A DNA stretch of 36,695 bases from Mesorhizobium silamurunense (GTDB lineage: Bacteria > Pseudomonadota > Alphaproteobacteria > Rhizobiales > Rhizobiaceae). Within the stretch, counting starts at the first letter, position 1. Every line of letters starts with the position of its first letter. Below are positions 5,502 through 14,429 of the stretch, one piece after another. The notes under the pieces were generated by a model that did no database searches, had not been told where the DNA came from, and saw only the letters and a list, made by a program, of their open reading frames with translations. The stretch spans positions 1-36,695 of the forward strand of contig NZ_JHQR01000113.1 in the NCBI RefSeq assembly GCF_014843825.1, in the 5' to 3' direction. The translations under genes were made by a program, and so were the position numbers.

Positions 5502-6161
5502 ATGGATATTTTCAGCGCCGCAAGCCTGACCGCTCTTCTTCAGGTCATCGCGATCGACCTGGTGCTCGCGGGCGACAATGCCATCGTCATCGGGCTGGCG
5601 GCTGCCGGTCTGCCTTCCGAGCAGCGCAAGAAGGCAATCTTGATTGGTGTGCTGGCGGCCACGGTGCTGCGCATCCTGTTTGCGGCGGTTACGGTCAAGC
5701 TGCTTGCAATCGTCGGTCTGCTGCTTGCCGGCGGCATCCTGCTGTTGTGGGTGTGCTGGAAAATGTATCGCGAGTTGCGCACCTCCGCTGCCGACGAGCA
5801 GGAGGCGACGGAGGCGCTGTCCAATGCGGACCTCAATGACGACAAGATGGTCGCCGGCAAGGCGCCGCGCAAGACGCTTGGCCAGGCCGCGTTGCAGATC
5901 GTCGTCGCCGACGTGTCGATGTCGCTGGACAACGTGCTGGCCGTCGCAGGTGCGGCGCGGGATCATTTCTGGGTGCTGGTCATCGGGCTCGTATTGTCGA
6001 TCGGCTTGATGGGGCTTGCCGCGAGTTTCATTGCCCGGCTGCTGCACCGTTACCGCTGGATTGCCTATGTCGGCCTGGCGATCATCCTCTACGTCGCGCT
6101 CGACATGGTCTATCGCGGTGCGATGGAGGTCTGGCCGCACGTCAACAACGCGGTGAGCTGA
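5502..6161 (+). CDS. TerC-family integral membrane protein (YjbE-like)
   Basis: The 219-aa protein has about seven hydrophobic segments and no large soluble domain. The two diagnostic acidic motifs of the TerC family are present: LAGDNAIVIGLAA near residue 25 and ADVSMSLDNVLAVAGAA near residue 140. These membrane-embedded aspartates and asparagines are thought to bind or move divalent metal, and related bacterial proteins are tied to manganese efflux or to metalation of exported enzymes. A hydrophilic cytoplasmic loop (about residues 95-125) carries many charged residues. The ATG is preceded by AAAAGGGC about 9 bases away. It lies alone between DUF930 and rimO. A specific substrate cannot be assigned from sequence. 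Confidence 0.85.
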   Translation: MDIFSAASLTALLQVIAIDLVLAGDNAIVIGLAAAGLPSEQRKKAILIGVLAATVLRILFAAVTVKLLAIVGLLLAGGILLLWVCWKMYRELRTSAADEQEATEALSNADLNDDKMVAGKAPRKTLGQAALQIVVADVSMSLDNVLAVAGAARDHFWVLVIGLVLSIGLMGLAASFIARLLHRYRWIAYVGLAIILYVALDMVYRGAMEVWPHVNNAVS

Positions 6162-6301
6162 CACCGCCCCCCGACGCGGACTTCGGCCGGCCTGCGATCT
6201 GGCCCTTCGCATTGCGTTTTGCCGCAGCAAGGACCAGCCCATACCAATGCCGCAATTAGTGTGATATTGCGCCGCCGATCCCGAAAAGCCTGGAAAACCT
6301 T

Positions 6302-7615
6302 ATGTCTGCCCCTCGTGTCAGTTTCGTCAGCCTTGGATGCCCGAAGGCGCTCGTCGATTCCGAGCGCATCATTACGCGGCTGCGTGCCGAAGGTTACGAG
6401 ATTGCCCGCAAGCATGACGGCGCGGACCTCGTCGTCGTCAACACCTGCGGCTTCCTCGATTCCGCGCGCGACGAGTCGCTCAACGCGATCGGCTCCGCCC
6501 TTTCGGAAAACGGCCGTGTCATCGTCACCGGCTGCCTCGGCGCCGAGCCGGAGGTCATTCGCGAGAAGCACCCCAATGTGTTGGCGATCACCGGCCCTCA
6601 GGCCTATGAGAGCGTGATGGCGGCCGTGCATGAGGCGGCTCCCCCTAGTCACGACCCCTATGTCGATCTCCTGCCGCCGCAAGGCGTGAAGCTCACGCCG
6701 CGCCACTACGCCTATCTGAAGATTTCGGAAGGCTGCAACAACCGCTGCACCTTCTGCATCATCCCGGCGCTGCGCGGCGACCTCGTTTCGCGGCCGGCGG
6801 CCGACGTTTTGCGCGAGGCCGAAAAGCTCGCCAAGGCCGGCGTCAAGGAGATCCTCGTCATCTCGCAGGACACCAGCGCCTACGGCATCGACATCAAATA
6901 CCAGACGAGCCTATTCGGCGATCGCGAGGTGCGCGCAAAATTCCTCGACCTCGCTGAGGAACTCGGCAAGCTCGGCATCTGGATACGCATGCATTATGTG
7001 TACCCCTACCCGCATGTCGCCGACGTCATTCCGCTGATGGCGGAGGGAAAAATCCTCCCCTATCTCGACATCCCCTTCCAGCATGCCTCGCCGCAAGTGT
7101 TGACGAACATGCGCCGTCCCGCTCATGGCGAAAAGACCCTGGAGCGCATCCGCGGCTGGCGCGAGGTCTGCCCGGATCTCGCCATCCGCTCGACCTTCAT
7201 CGTCGGCTTCCCCGGCGAAACCGAAGACGACTTCCAGATGCTGCTCGACTGGCTGGACGAAGCGAAAATCGATCGCGCCGGCTGCTTCAAATACGAACCG
7301 GTCAAGGGCGCGCGTTCCAACGACCTCGGCCTCGAGCAAGTGCCGCAGGAGATCAAGGAGGCGCGCTGGCATCGCTTCATGCAACGTCAGCAGAAGATTT
7401 CCGCAACGCAGCTTGCCAAGAAGGTCGGCAAGCGCCTGCCCGTGCTCATCGACGAGGCGCACGGAACTTTGGCCAAGGGCCGAACCAAATATGACGCGCC
7501 CGAGATCGATGGCTCCGTGCACATCCAGTCGCGGCGGCCGCTTCGGGCCGGCGACATCGTCACGGTCAAGATCGACCGGGCCGACGCTTATGATCTTTAC
7601 GGCTCGGCGGTCTGA
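6302..7615 (+). CDS. rimO: Ribosomal protein uS12 methylthiotransferase RimO
   Basis: RimO is a radical-SAM enzyme that adds a methylthio group to an aspartate of ribosomal protein S12. The 437-aa product shows the full family layout. An N-terminal UPF0004 domain has three cysteines ([26 protein letters not shown]) for the auxiliary Fe-S cluster. The radical-SAM cluster motif is [11 protein letters not shown] at about residue 145. The SAM domain continues to [12 protein letters not shown], and a C-terminal TRAM domain (about 370-437) binds substrate. [12 protein letters not shown] and the length separate it from the related tRNA enzyme MiaB. It is transcribed alone and followed by a GC-rich hairpin at 7651-7670. 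Confidence 0.95.
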   Translation: MSAPRVSFVSLGCPKALVDSERIITRLRAEGYEIARKHDGADLVVVNTCGFLDSARDESLNAIGSALSENGRVIVTGCLGAEPEVIREKHPNVLAITGPQAYESVMAAVHEAAPPSHDPYVDLLPPQGVKLTPRHYAYLKISEGCNNRCTFCIIPALRGDLVSRPAADVLREAEKLAKAGVKEILVISQDTSAYGIDIKYQTSLFGDREVRAKFLDLAEELGKLGIWIRMHYVYPYPHVADVIPLMAEGKILPYLDIPFQHASPQVLTNMRRPAHGEKTLERIRGWREVCPDLAIRSTFIVGFPGETEDDFQMLLDWLDEAKIDRAGCFKYEPVKGARSNDLGLEQVPQEIKEARWHRFMQRQQKISATQLAKKVGKRLPVLIDEAHGTLAKGRTKYDAPEIDGSVHIQSRRPLRAGDIVTVKIDRADAYDLYGSAV

Positions 7616-7650
7616 TACCCCGCGCGAAAGTAGACGTCTCCGATGAAGTA

Positions 7651-7670
7651 GGGCGCCCTGCGGCGCCCTT
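7651..7670 (+). terminator. Hairpin downstream of rimO
   Basis: GGGCGCC at 7651-7657 pairs with GGCGCCC at 7662-7668 around a 4-base loop. It is followed by only two T residues, so it is a weak intrinsic terminator. Its position between convergent genes fits a shared 3' end. Confidence 0.45.
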
Positions 7671-7707
7671 AGGCTCTTGACGGCCCCTCGGCTTCAGCGG
7701 CGTCTCG

Positions 7708-8142
7708 TCAGAGCTTCACCGCCTCGATTGCGGCCAGGGAACGGTCGATCACCTGATCGAAGGTCTCATCGAGGCGCGTGCCCGTTGTGACCGCCGACAG
7801 CCGTGCGGCAAATCCCAAATGGTAGTCTACGAACCATTCAGGGCGCAGCTCCGGCTCCGGAAACGGTCCCCACCACGGGGGAAGCTTCGGTATCTTCGGC
7901 CGCGTGGGGCACCAGTCATCGAGGTCGCTCAAAAGCGCCTTCATATCGAGCCCGCCTCGCTCAGCCACCCAAGCATGGCGGACAAATTCGTCAGCAACCG
8001 CTGCGCCCAGTTCATGCGGCGGGAGCGGCTGTGGATTGAGTGCGACCCGCGCAAGCCCACCCTGCGGTCCGCGCGGGATGACATCGAAGATGGCGGGAAA
8101 GCGCTTCCCGATGATCGCCAGAAGTTTTTTATTCAATTGCAT
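7708..8142 (-). CDS. Hypothetical protein with LNPQPLPP motif
   Basis: The 144-aa product has no signal peptide or membrane helix. It contains ALNPQPLPPHELG near residue 36, a proline-rich motif seen in many uncharacterised bacterial proteins, then a helical segment, a Trp/Pro-rich part (KIPKLPPWWGPFPEPELRPEWF) and a C-terminal helix. The ATG has AAAGGGG a few bases upstream. It is a single-gene unit facing rimO. The sequence gives no clue to catalysis; a small cytoplasmic protein of unknown role is all that can be said. Confidence 0.75.
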   Translation of the reverse strand: MQLNKKLLAIIGKRFPAIFDVIPRGPQGGLARVALNPQPLPPHELGAAVADEFVRHAWVAERGGLDMKALLSDLDDWCPTRPKIPKLPPWWGPFPEPELRPEWFVDYHLGFAARLSAVTTGTRLDETFDQVIDRSLAAIEAVKL

Positions 8143-8415
8143 AAGACCCCTTTCTGCGGGCGCTTGTCACGCCAGCTGATTTCGTCTGATTTGCATGATC
8201 ACCATGGAAGTGGAAGTCACTGACGTATGTGAAAGTGGTCACGGAACCGGTCACAGATATTGCCAAGATCCCATGAGAATCTGAAATTCTGAAAAAGATA
8301 GAGCGAGATTTATCTTAAATACTTGGCACGCAAGATCGTGCAACGATCTTTAACCGACTGGCAAAAAGCCAGTTCAGCTTCCGCCCTAGGCGGGGAAATC
8401 TTGCCAATCGATCTT

Positions 8416-8446
8416 AAAACGAATGAGGGCGCCACGAGGCGCCCTC
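8416..8446 (-). terminator. Intrinsic terminator of the BMP transporter operon
   Basis: On the minus strand GAGGGCGCC and GGCGCCCTC (8446..8438 and 8433..8425) form a 9-bp stem around four bases, followed by ATTCGTTTT. It lies 25 bases after the stop of the binding-protein gene. Confidence 0.75.
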
Positions 8447-8470
8447 TCCGGTTCGAAATTTCGTTGCCGC

Positions 8471-9538
8471 TTATCGCGGCAGCTTGTCGTCAATACCCTT
8501 GACGTAGAAATTCATGCCGAGCAGCGTGCCGTCGTCGGCAACCTCACCGTCCTTCAGCCAGGGCGAGCCGTCCTGCTTGGACACCGGACCGGTGAAGGGG
8601 TTCCAGCCGCCGGCGATCTTCTTCGTGGTCGCCTCGGCCATCGCCTTGACGTCGTCGGGCATGTTGGTGAAGGGCGCGAGCTTCACGGCGCCGTCCTTGA
8701 TGCCCAGCCATACATTGTCCGGCTTCCAGGTGCCGTCGAGCGCCGCCTGAACGCGGCTGATGTAGTACGGACCCCATTCGTCGGTCAGAGAGGTCAAGGC
8801 CGCATTCGGCGCAAACTTGATCATATCGGACGACTGGCCGAAGCCGTGCAGCTTGCGCTCCTCGGCGACCTGCAGCGCGGCGGTGGAGTCGGTGTGCTGG
8901 ACGATGATGTCTGCGCCCTGGTCGAACAGCGCCTTGGCGGCATCGGCTTCCTTGCCCGGATCGAACCAGGAGTTCACCCATACGATCTTGACCTTGAAGT
9001 CCGGATTGACCGACTGTGCGCCGAGCATGAACGAATTGATGCCCATCACCACTTCCGGGATCGGGAAGGACACGATGTAGCCGGCAAGCCCCTTCTTCGA
9101 TTCCTTGGCCGCGATCTGGCCGAGCACGTAGCGGCCTTCATAGAAACGCGCATTGTAGATGCCGAGATTGTCGCCGGTCTTGTAGCCGGTGGCATGCTCG
9201 AACATCACCTTGGGAAACTTCTTGGCGACCTTCACCTCGGCGTCCATGAAGCCGAACGAGGTGCCGAAGATGATCTTGCACTTCTCTCGCGCCAGGCGCT
9301 CGAAGGCGCGGTCGGCGTCGGGGCCTTCCGAGACGTTCTCGAGATAGGCGGTCTCCACCTTGTCGCCGAGTGCCTTCTCCACCTCGAGGCGGCCCTGGTC
9401 GTGCTGGTAGGAATAGCCGAAATCCCCGATCGGACCCGTATAGACCCAGCAGGCCTTCAGCTTGCCTGCCGCTTCGGCGGTCGCCGCCAGCGATAGGGCC
9501 CCGGCCGTGGTCATAAGGGCAATAAGCAGTTTTTTCAT
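8471..9538 (-). CDS. BMP-family ABC transporter substrate-binding protein
   Basis: The 355-aa protein starts with a Sec signal peptide (MKKLLIALMTTAGALSLAATAEA). The Bmp/PnrA-like fold follows, with family hallmarks such as WVYTGPIGDFGYSYQHDQG near the N-terminus, IIFGTSFGFMD, and GADIIVQHTDSTA. It captures a solute in the periplasm and passes it to the two permeases and the ATPase encoded upstream on the same strand. Characterised relatives (PnrA, BmpA, YufN) bind purine nucleosides, so a nucleoside or related base is the likely cargo. AGAGAGG before the ATG is a good ribosome site. It is the last gene of the operon (51-base gap from the permease gene) and ends at a strong terminator. Confidence 0.92.
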   Translation of the reverse strand: MKKLLIALMTTAGALSLAATAEAAGKLKACWVYTGPIGDFGYSYQHDQGRLEVEKALGDKVETAYLENVSEGPDADRAFERLAREKCKIIFGTSFGFMDAEVKVAKKFPKVMFEHATGYKTGDNLGIYNARFYEGRYVLGQIAAKESKKGLAGYIVSFPIPEVVMGINSFMLGAQSVNPDFKVKIVWVNSWFDPGKEADAAKALFDQGADIIVQHTDSTAALQVAEERKLHGFGQSSDMIKFAPNAALTSLTDEWGPYYISRVQAALDGTWKPDNVWLGIKDGAVKLAPFTNMPDDVKAMAEATTKKIAGGWNPFTGPVSKQDGSPWLKDGEVADDGTLLGMNFYVKGIDDKLPR

Positions 9539-9589
9539 CGTGTTACCTCTCTGAGTTAAGCCTTGGAGCTTCCCGTCTTTTTGTTGTCG

Positions 9590-10510
9590 TCAACGATCCG
9601 GAACGAATGGCTGCCCCAAAGAAGCCGGCGTGTTCATCATCGTCAGACGCTTGTTGCGCGAGATTAGAACGAGAACCACGATAGTTGCCAGATAGGGGAG
9701 CGAAGAAAGAAACTGCGAAGGCACGGGAATGCCAAAAGCCTGTGCATGAAGCTGACCGATCCACACCGCGCCGAAGATATAGGCGCCGGCAAGCACCCGC
9801 CACGGACGCCAGGAAGCGAAGACCACCAGCGCCAGCGCGATCCAGCCCCGGCCCGCGCTCATGTTCTCGACCCATTGCGGTGTGTAGACCAGCGACAGAT
9901 GTCCGCCGGCAAGGCCGGCGCAGGCGCCGCCGAAGATCACGGCGAGATAACGATAGCGGATGACCTTGATGCCCAGCGCATGCGCCGAAGAGTGGCTGTC
10001 GCCGATCGAGCGGAGCGTGAGGCCGGTGCGCGTCTTGAACAGGAACCACATCACGGCGGCGGTGAGCGCGATCGAGATGTAGAACAGAGGATCCTGGCCG
10101 AAGATCAGCCTGCCAACGACCGGGATCGAGCTCAACCCGGGGATGTCGAGGTTCGGCAACCTGACGCCCGGCTGGCCGACAAAGCTGGTGCCGATCATGC
10201 CGGACAGGCCAAGACCGAGCAGCGTCAGCGACAGGCCAGTCGCCACCTGGTTGGTGGCCAAGGACAGCGTCATGACGGCGAAGAGCAGCGAAAACAACGC
10301 GCCGACGATGATCGCCGCAAGCAGGCCGATCCAGGGCGAGCCGGTGAGATAGCCGGCGCCGAAGCCGCCGACCGCGCCCATGATCATCATGCCCTCGACG
10401 CCGAGGTTGAGCACGCCGGAGCGTTCGACCACGAGTTCGCCGATCGCCGCGATCAGCAGCGGCGTCGCCGCGGTGGCGATGGTCAAAAGGATGTTGACGG
10501 TGATGTCCAT
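9590..10510 (-). CDS. ABC transporter permease (BMP-type, second subunit)
   Basis: The 306-aa inner-membrane protein has about eight to ten hydrophobic segments and belongs to the branched-chain-amino-acid/sugar/nucleoside permease superfamily (BPD_transp_2; YufQ/NupQ-like). Typical features are the N-terminal LLIAAIGELVVERSGVLNLGVEGMM block, GAVGGFGAGYLTGS, and the cytoplasmic coupling segment FKTRTGLTLRSIGDSHSSAHALGI. Its start overlaps the stop of the preceding permease by one base (TGATG), so translation is coupled. It should form a heterodimeric channel with that partner. Confidence 0.92.
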   Translation of the reverse strand: MDITVNILLTIATAATPLLIAAIGELVVERSGVLNLGVEGMMIMGAVGGFGAGYLTGSPWIGLLAAIIVGALFSLLFAVMTLSLATNQVATGLSLTLLGLGLSGMIGTSFVGQPGVRLPNLDIPGLSSIPVVGRLIFGQDPLFYISIALTAAVMWFLFKTRTGLTLRSIGDSHSSAHALGIKVIRYRYLAVIFGGACAGLAGGHLSLVYTPQWVENMSAGRGWIALALVVFASWRPWRVLAGAYIFGAVWIGQLHAQAFGIPVPSQFLSSLPYLATIVVLVLISRNKRLTMMNTPASLGQPFVPDR

Positions 10511-11622
10511 CAGCGTGCCTCCTCCAGCTTGGGCGCGGCCTCGAGTTTTGGCGCGGCAAAGCCGATCAGACGAATGCGGTAGTGAATGAGCGTGTCGCAG
10601 CCGAGCACGAAGAACAGAAGCATGCCCTGGAACACTCGCGCCACCTTGTCGGAGATGCCGAGCGCGCTCTGCACCGCCTCGCCGCCGAGATAGGTCAGCG
10701 CCAGCACCAGGCCCGCGGCGACGATGCCCAGCGGATTGAGCCGTCCGAGGAAAGCGACGATGATGGCGGTGAAGCCATAGCCGGGCGAGATCACCGGCTG
10801 CAGCTGGCCGATGGCGCCGGACACTTCCGAGATGCCGGCAAGACCAGCCAATGCCCCGGACAGCAGGAAGGTGAAGAACACCATCTTGTTGAAGCCGAAG
10901 CCGGCGAAGCGCCCTGCCCTGGGGCTCGAGCCCAGCACACGAACCTCAAAACCCTTCAACATGCGGCTCATCATCAGCCAGATCGCTATCGCCGCGACGA
11001 GCGCGAAGACGAAGCCCCAATTGGCGCGGCCGGCATCCGGCATCAGCTCCGGCAGGACGGCCGAGTCGCCGAACTGGATGGTCTGCGGGAATCCGTGGCC
11101 CTGGGGGTCGCGCCACGGTCCGCGCACCAGCCAGTCGAGGAAGAGCTGCGCCACATAGACCAGCATCAGGCTGGTCAGGATCTCGTTGGTGCTGAAGCGG
11201 GTCTTGAGCAGCGCCGGGATGGCCGCATAAAGCGCGCCGCCGACCATGCCGAGCAAGAGCATCAACGGCAGCACCAGTGGGCCTTCGAATTCGGGGAACA
11301 GCACCGGGATGATCGAGCCGAAGATGCCGCCCAGGATGAATTGCCCTTCGGCGCCGATGTTCCAGATATTAGCCTTGTAGCAGACCGACAGGCCGACCGC
11401 GATCAGGATGAGCGGCGCAGCCTTGATGGCCAGCTCATGCAGTTGCCAGACTTCGCTGACCGGCTGAATGAAATAGATGTTGAAAGCCTCGAGCGGATTG
11501 ACGCCGAGCAATGCGAACAGAACCGCGCCGGCAATCATCGTCAGGGCGAAGGCGATGAAGGGCGAGAGCACCGAAAACAGCGCCGAGCGCTGCGGGCGTT
11601 TGACCAGTTCGAGGCGCATCAT
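10510..11622 (-). CDS. ABC transporter permease (BMP-type, first subunit)
   Basis: The 370-aa polytopic protein (YufP/NupP-like, BPD_transp_2) has LNIYFIQPV-like text near the N-terminus (EAFNIYFIQPVSEVWQLHELAIKAAPL) and a NIWNIGAEGQFILGG motif characteristic of this subunit. Its coupling loop is MLKGFEVRVLGSSPRAGRFAGF. It is longer than the other permease, as usual for this pair. The gene begins ATGATG and overlaps the ATPase stop by four bases (ATGA). A possible second Met as start would change little. It works with the permease encoded directly downstream, the double-domain ATPase and the BMP protein. Confidence 0.92.
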   Translation of the reverse strand: MMRLELVKRPQRSALFSVLSPFIAFALTMIAGAVLFALLGVNPLEAFNIYFIQPVSEVWQLHELAIKAAPLILIAVGLSVCYKANIWNIGAEGQFILGGIFGSIIPVLFPEFEGPLVLPLMLLLGMVGGALYAAIPALLKTRFSTNEILTSLMLVYVAQLFLDWLVRGPWRDPQGHGFPQTIQFGDSAVLPELMPDAGRANWGFVFALVAAIAIWLMMSRMLKGFEVRVLGSSPRAGRFAGFGFNKMVFFTFLLSGALAGLAGISEVSGAIGQLQPVISPGYGFTAIIVAFLGRLNPLGIVAAGLVLALTYLGGEAVQSALGISDKVARVFQGMLLFFVLGCDTLIHYRIRLIGFAAPKLEAAPKLEEAR

Positions 11623-13184
11623 GCCGTCTCCATGGTGTGTTCGGCGTGGCCGGGCTCGGCGCCGCCCATCAACAGGCCGATCTTTTCGAAGGTGGCTTCG
11701 GCGATCGGCAGCGGCGCCGACAATTCGCCGTTGTGCATGACCGCGATCGCGTCCGACAGTTCGAACAATTCGTCGAGGTCCTGGCTGATGACGAGAACCG
11801 CCGACCCGCTGCGGGCAAGCTCGATCAGCGCCTGGCGGATATGGGCGGCGGCACCGGCATCGACACCCCAGGTCGGCTGGTTGACGACCATGACGCTCGG
11901 CTTGCGGTCGAGCTCGCGGCCGACGATGAATTTCTGCAGATTACCGCCGGAGAGTGCCGCGGCCTCCGGATCGGGCGCGCTCTTGCGCACGTCCATGGCC
12001 GTGATGATGCGCTGGGCGGCGCTGTAGACGGAGGCGTTCTTGACCATGCCGCCGGAGCCGACGAAGGACTTGCCGTCGGTGGCATGGCGCGACAAAAGCA
12101 GGTTCTCCGAAAGCTTCATCCGCGGCGCCGCGCCATGGCCGAGGCGTTCCTCCGGCACGAAGGCGGCACCCATCAGCCGACGGCCCGTGATCGAGAGCGC
12201 GCCGGCATCCTTGCCGCGGATGCGCACGGACCCGGCATCCTGCTGCAGCACCTCGCCGGAGACGGCTTCGAAGAACTCGCCCTGGCCATTGCCGGCGACA
12301 CCGGCGATGCCGATCACTTCGCCGGCACGCACGTTGAGATTGACGTTCTTGAGCGGGATGGCAAAAGGCGTCGCCGGCTTGCGGGTAAGCCCGCGGATTT
12401 CGAGTAGCGCCGGCGCGGTTTCGATGCCTTCGGCCGGCGCGCGCACTACCGCCTTGACCTCGTTGCCGACCATCATGCGGGCGAGCGATGCGGCCGTCTC
12501 CTGGCGCGGATTGCAGTGGCCGACCACCTTGCCGTGGCGCAGCACGGTGGCGCGGTCGCAGATGCGTTTAACCTCCTCCAGCCGGTGCGAGATGTAGAGG
12601 ATCGACTTGCCTTCCGCGCGCAGCCGCTCCAGCGTCTCGAACAGCTTGTCGGCTTCCTGCGGCGTCAGCACCGAGGTCGGCTCGTCGAGGATGATGAGCT
12701 GCGGCGTCTGTAAGAGGCAGCGGATGATCTCGATGCGCTGGCGCTCGCCGACGGAAAGATCGCCGACCAGCGATTCCGGATCGAGCGGCAGGCCGTAGCT
12801 GTAGGAAAGCGCCCGCGCCTTCGCGGCAATGGTGCTGATCGGCGAGCCGTCGTTCAGCGAGAGCGCAATGTTCTCGGCCGCCGTCAGCGCCTCGAACAGC
12901 GAGAAATGCTGGAAGACCATGCCGATGCCCAGCCTCTTGGCGACACCGGGGCTGGTGATATTGACGGCCTTGCCGTCCCAGAATATCTCGCCCGAATTCG
13001 GCTCGAGCGATCCGAACAGCATCTTGACCAGCGTCGACTTGCCGGCGCCGTTTTCGCCGAGCAACGCGTGGATCTCGCCCTTCGCGATGTTGAGGTCGAT
13101 ATGATCGCACGCTGTCAGCGTGCCGAAAATCTTCGTAAGGCCACGAACCTCGAGCAGGTTCGCCCTGTCATGATTTGCACTCAC
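11619..13184 (-). CDS. ABC transporter ATP-binding protein, two ABC domains
   Basis: This cytoplasmic ATPase powers the BMP-type importer. I place the start at a GTG (13184) because GGGAGG lies 4 bases before it; an in-frame ATG four codons upstream overlaps that ribosome site. The product is 521 aa. The N-terminal ABC domain is complete: Walker A GENGAGKSTL (about 42-51), signature LSVGERQRIEI, Walker B LIILDEPTS. The C-terminal domain is degenerate, as in this family: GVAGNGQGEFF replaces Walker A, LSGGNLQKF is the signature, and VMVVNQPTWGVD stands where Walker B is expected. It is the first gene of the four-gene operon. Confidence 0.92.
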   Translation of the reverse strand: MSANHDRANLLEVRGLTKIFGTLTACDHIDLNIAKGEIHALLGENGAGKSTLVKMLFGSLEPNSGEIFWDGKAVNITSPGVAKRLGIGMVFQHFSLFEALTAAENIALSLNDGSPISTIAAKARALSYSYGLPLDPESLVGDLSVGERQRIEIIRCLLQTPQLIILDEPTSVLTPQEADKLFETLERLRAEGKSILYISHRLEEVKRICDRATVLRHGKVVGHCNPRQETAASLARMMVGNEVKAVVRAPAEGIETAPALLEIRGLTRKPATPFAIPLKNVNLNVRAGEVIGIAGVAGNGQGEFFEAVSGEVLQQDAGSVRIRGKDAGALSITGRRLMGAAFVPEERLGHGAAPRMKLSENLLLSRHATDGKSFVGSGGMVKNASVYSAAQRIITAMDVRKSAPDPEAAALSGGNLQKFIVGRELDRKPSVMVVNQPTWGVDAGAAAHIRQALIELARSGSAVLVISQDLDELFELSDAIAVMHNGELSAPLPIAEATFEKIGLLMGGAEPGHAEHTMETA

Positions 13185-13410
13185 AGTGCCTCCCATCCAG
13201 TTACCCGGATATGTTCTGTGTTCCCGCTGGTATCGTATGCGCGGCCGGCTTCTGTCGGAAAGCGGCACCCAACTTGAAAGAGCTTCAAGAATTCCAGCGG
13301 AAACTCAAGGGGTAAGATATACCTATTGAGGGTGCAGGAAAGACTGGCTGGCTTTTCGGGTAAACCGTGCCTTCGCGCCTGGCAGGGCGCTGAAAAACAA
13401 GGCAGCCGGC

Positions 13411-14388
13411 TCAGGGGATGAGGATGGACGTACCCGTCGTCTTGCGGCCCTCGAGATCGGACTGCGCTTGTGCCGCATCCTTCAGCGCGTAGCGCTGATT
13501 GATCTTGATCTCGACGGCGCCGCTCAGCACCACATCGAAGAGCGCCTCAGCCGACGCCACTAGATCCTCGCGCTTTGCGTTGTAGACGAAGATTGTCGGC
13601 CGGGTTGCATAGAGCGAGCCTTTCTGCGCCAGAAGCGACATCGAGAATGGCGGGATCGGCCCCGACGACTGGCCGAAGCTGACGAACATGCCGAGCGGCC
13701 TCAGGCAATCGAGCGAAGCGGGAAAAGTGTCGTTGCCGACGGAATCATAGACGACGTCGCACTTTTTGCCGCCGGTGATGGCGGCGACGCCGGCGACGAA
13801 ATCCTGCTCCTTGTAGTTTATGACATGGTCGAAACCATGCGCTTTCGCGAGCTCGATCTTGTCGGCGGAGCTCGCCGTGCCGATCATCGTCGCGCCGAGA
13901 TGCTTTGCCCATTGGCCAAGGATCAGGCCGACACCCCCGGCGGCAGCATGGTAGAGGATCGTGTCGCCGGCCTTCACCTTATAGGTACGCCGCAGCAGGT
14001 ATTCCGCCGTCATGCCTTTCAGCATCATGGCGGCCGCCTGCTCGTCGCTGATCCCGTCAGGCACCTTCACCACGCGGTCGGCGGCGATCACACGTTCTTC
14101 CGAATAGGCGCCGACATTGACCGCGTAGGCGACGCGGTCGCCGGGCTTCAGCCAGTCGACCTCGGCGCCGACGGCCAGCACCACGCCTGCCGCTTCACCA
14201 CCCGGGATCAGCGGGAACCCACCGGGCGGCGGATAGAGACCCGAGCGGTGATAGACGTCGATGAAGTTGAGGCCGATCGCCGTGTGCCTGATCAGGATCT
14301 GCCCGGCGCCCGGCTGGCCGGGATCGGCATCCTCATAGGTCAGGACTTCGGGGCCGCCATGGGCGTGAATGCGGACTGCCTTGGACAT
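13411..14388 (-). CDS. NADPH:quinone oxidoreductase (zeta-crystallin type)
   Basis: The 325-aa protein is a zinc-independent medium-chain dehydrogenase/reductase that probably reduces quinones with NADPH. The N-terminal GroES-like domain reads HAHGGPEVLTYED...GQILIRHTAIGLNFIDVYHRSGLYP, the classical quinone reductase signature. The Rossmann domain carries the nucleotide motif AAAGGVGLILGQWAKHLGA (about residues 148-166) and FGQSSGP. The length equals the usual 320-330 aa. The gene lies between pcs and the transporter operon on the same strand but is separated by more than 200 bases from the transporter, so it is probably an independent unit. Confidence 0.92.
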   Translation of the reverse strand: MSKAVRIHAHGGPEVLTYEDADPGQPGAGQILIRHTAIGLNFIDVYHRSGLYPPPGGFPLIPGGEAAGVVLAVGAEVDWLKPGDRVAYAVNVGAYSEERVIAADRVVKVPDGISDEQAAAMMLKGMTAEYLLRRTYKVKAGDTILYHAAAGGVGLILGQWAKHLGATMIGTASSADKIELAKAHGFDHVINYKEQDFVAGVAAITGGKKCDVVYDSVGNDTFPASLDCLRPLGMFVSFGQSSGPIPPFSMSLLAQKGSLYATRPTIFVYNAKREDLVASAEALFDVVLSGAVEIKINQRYALKDAAQAQSDLEGRKTTGTSILIP

Positions 14389-14429
14389 CGCTCAATTCTC
14401 TCGGGAAGGGACAGAAGCTAGATCTAGGG

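Noticed and set aside
8423..9496. 357-codon plus-strand open frame opposite the BMP protein gene
   Set aside because: The BMP protein on the other strand has a signal peptide, family motifs, ribosome site and terminator; the antisense reading has none.
10582..12027. 481-codon open frame on the plus strand
   Set aside because: It runs opposite two well-supported transporter genes, is dominated by Arg, Gln, Glu and His, and shows no motif; it is a by-product of GC-rich codon use.
13185..13410. Possible riboswitch upstream of the nucleoside-type transporter operon
   Set aside because: No conserved purine-riboswitch core or comparable structure could be recognised by eye.
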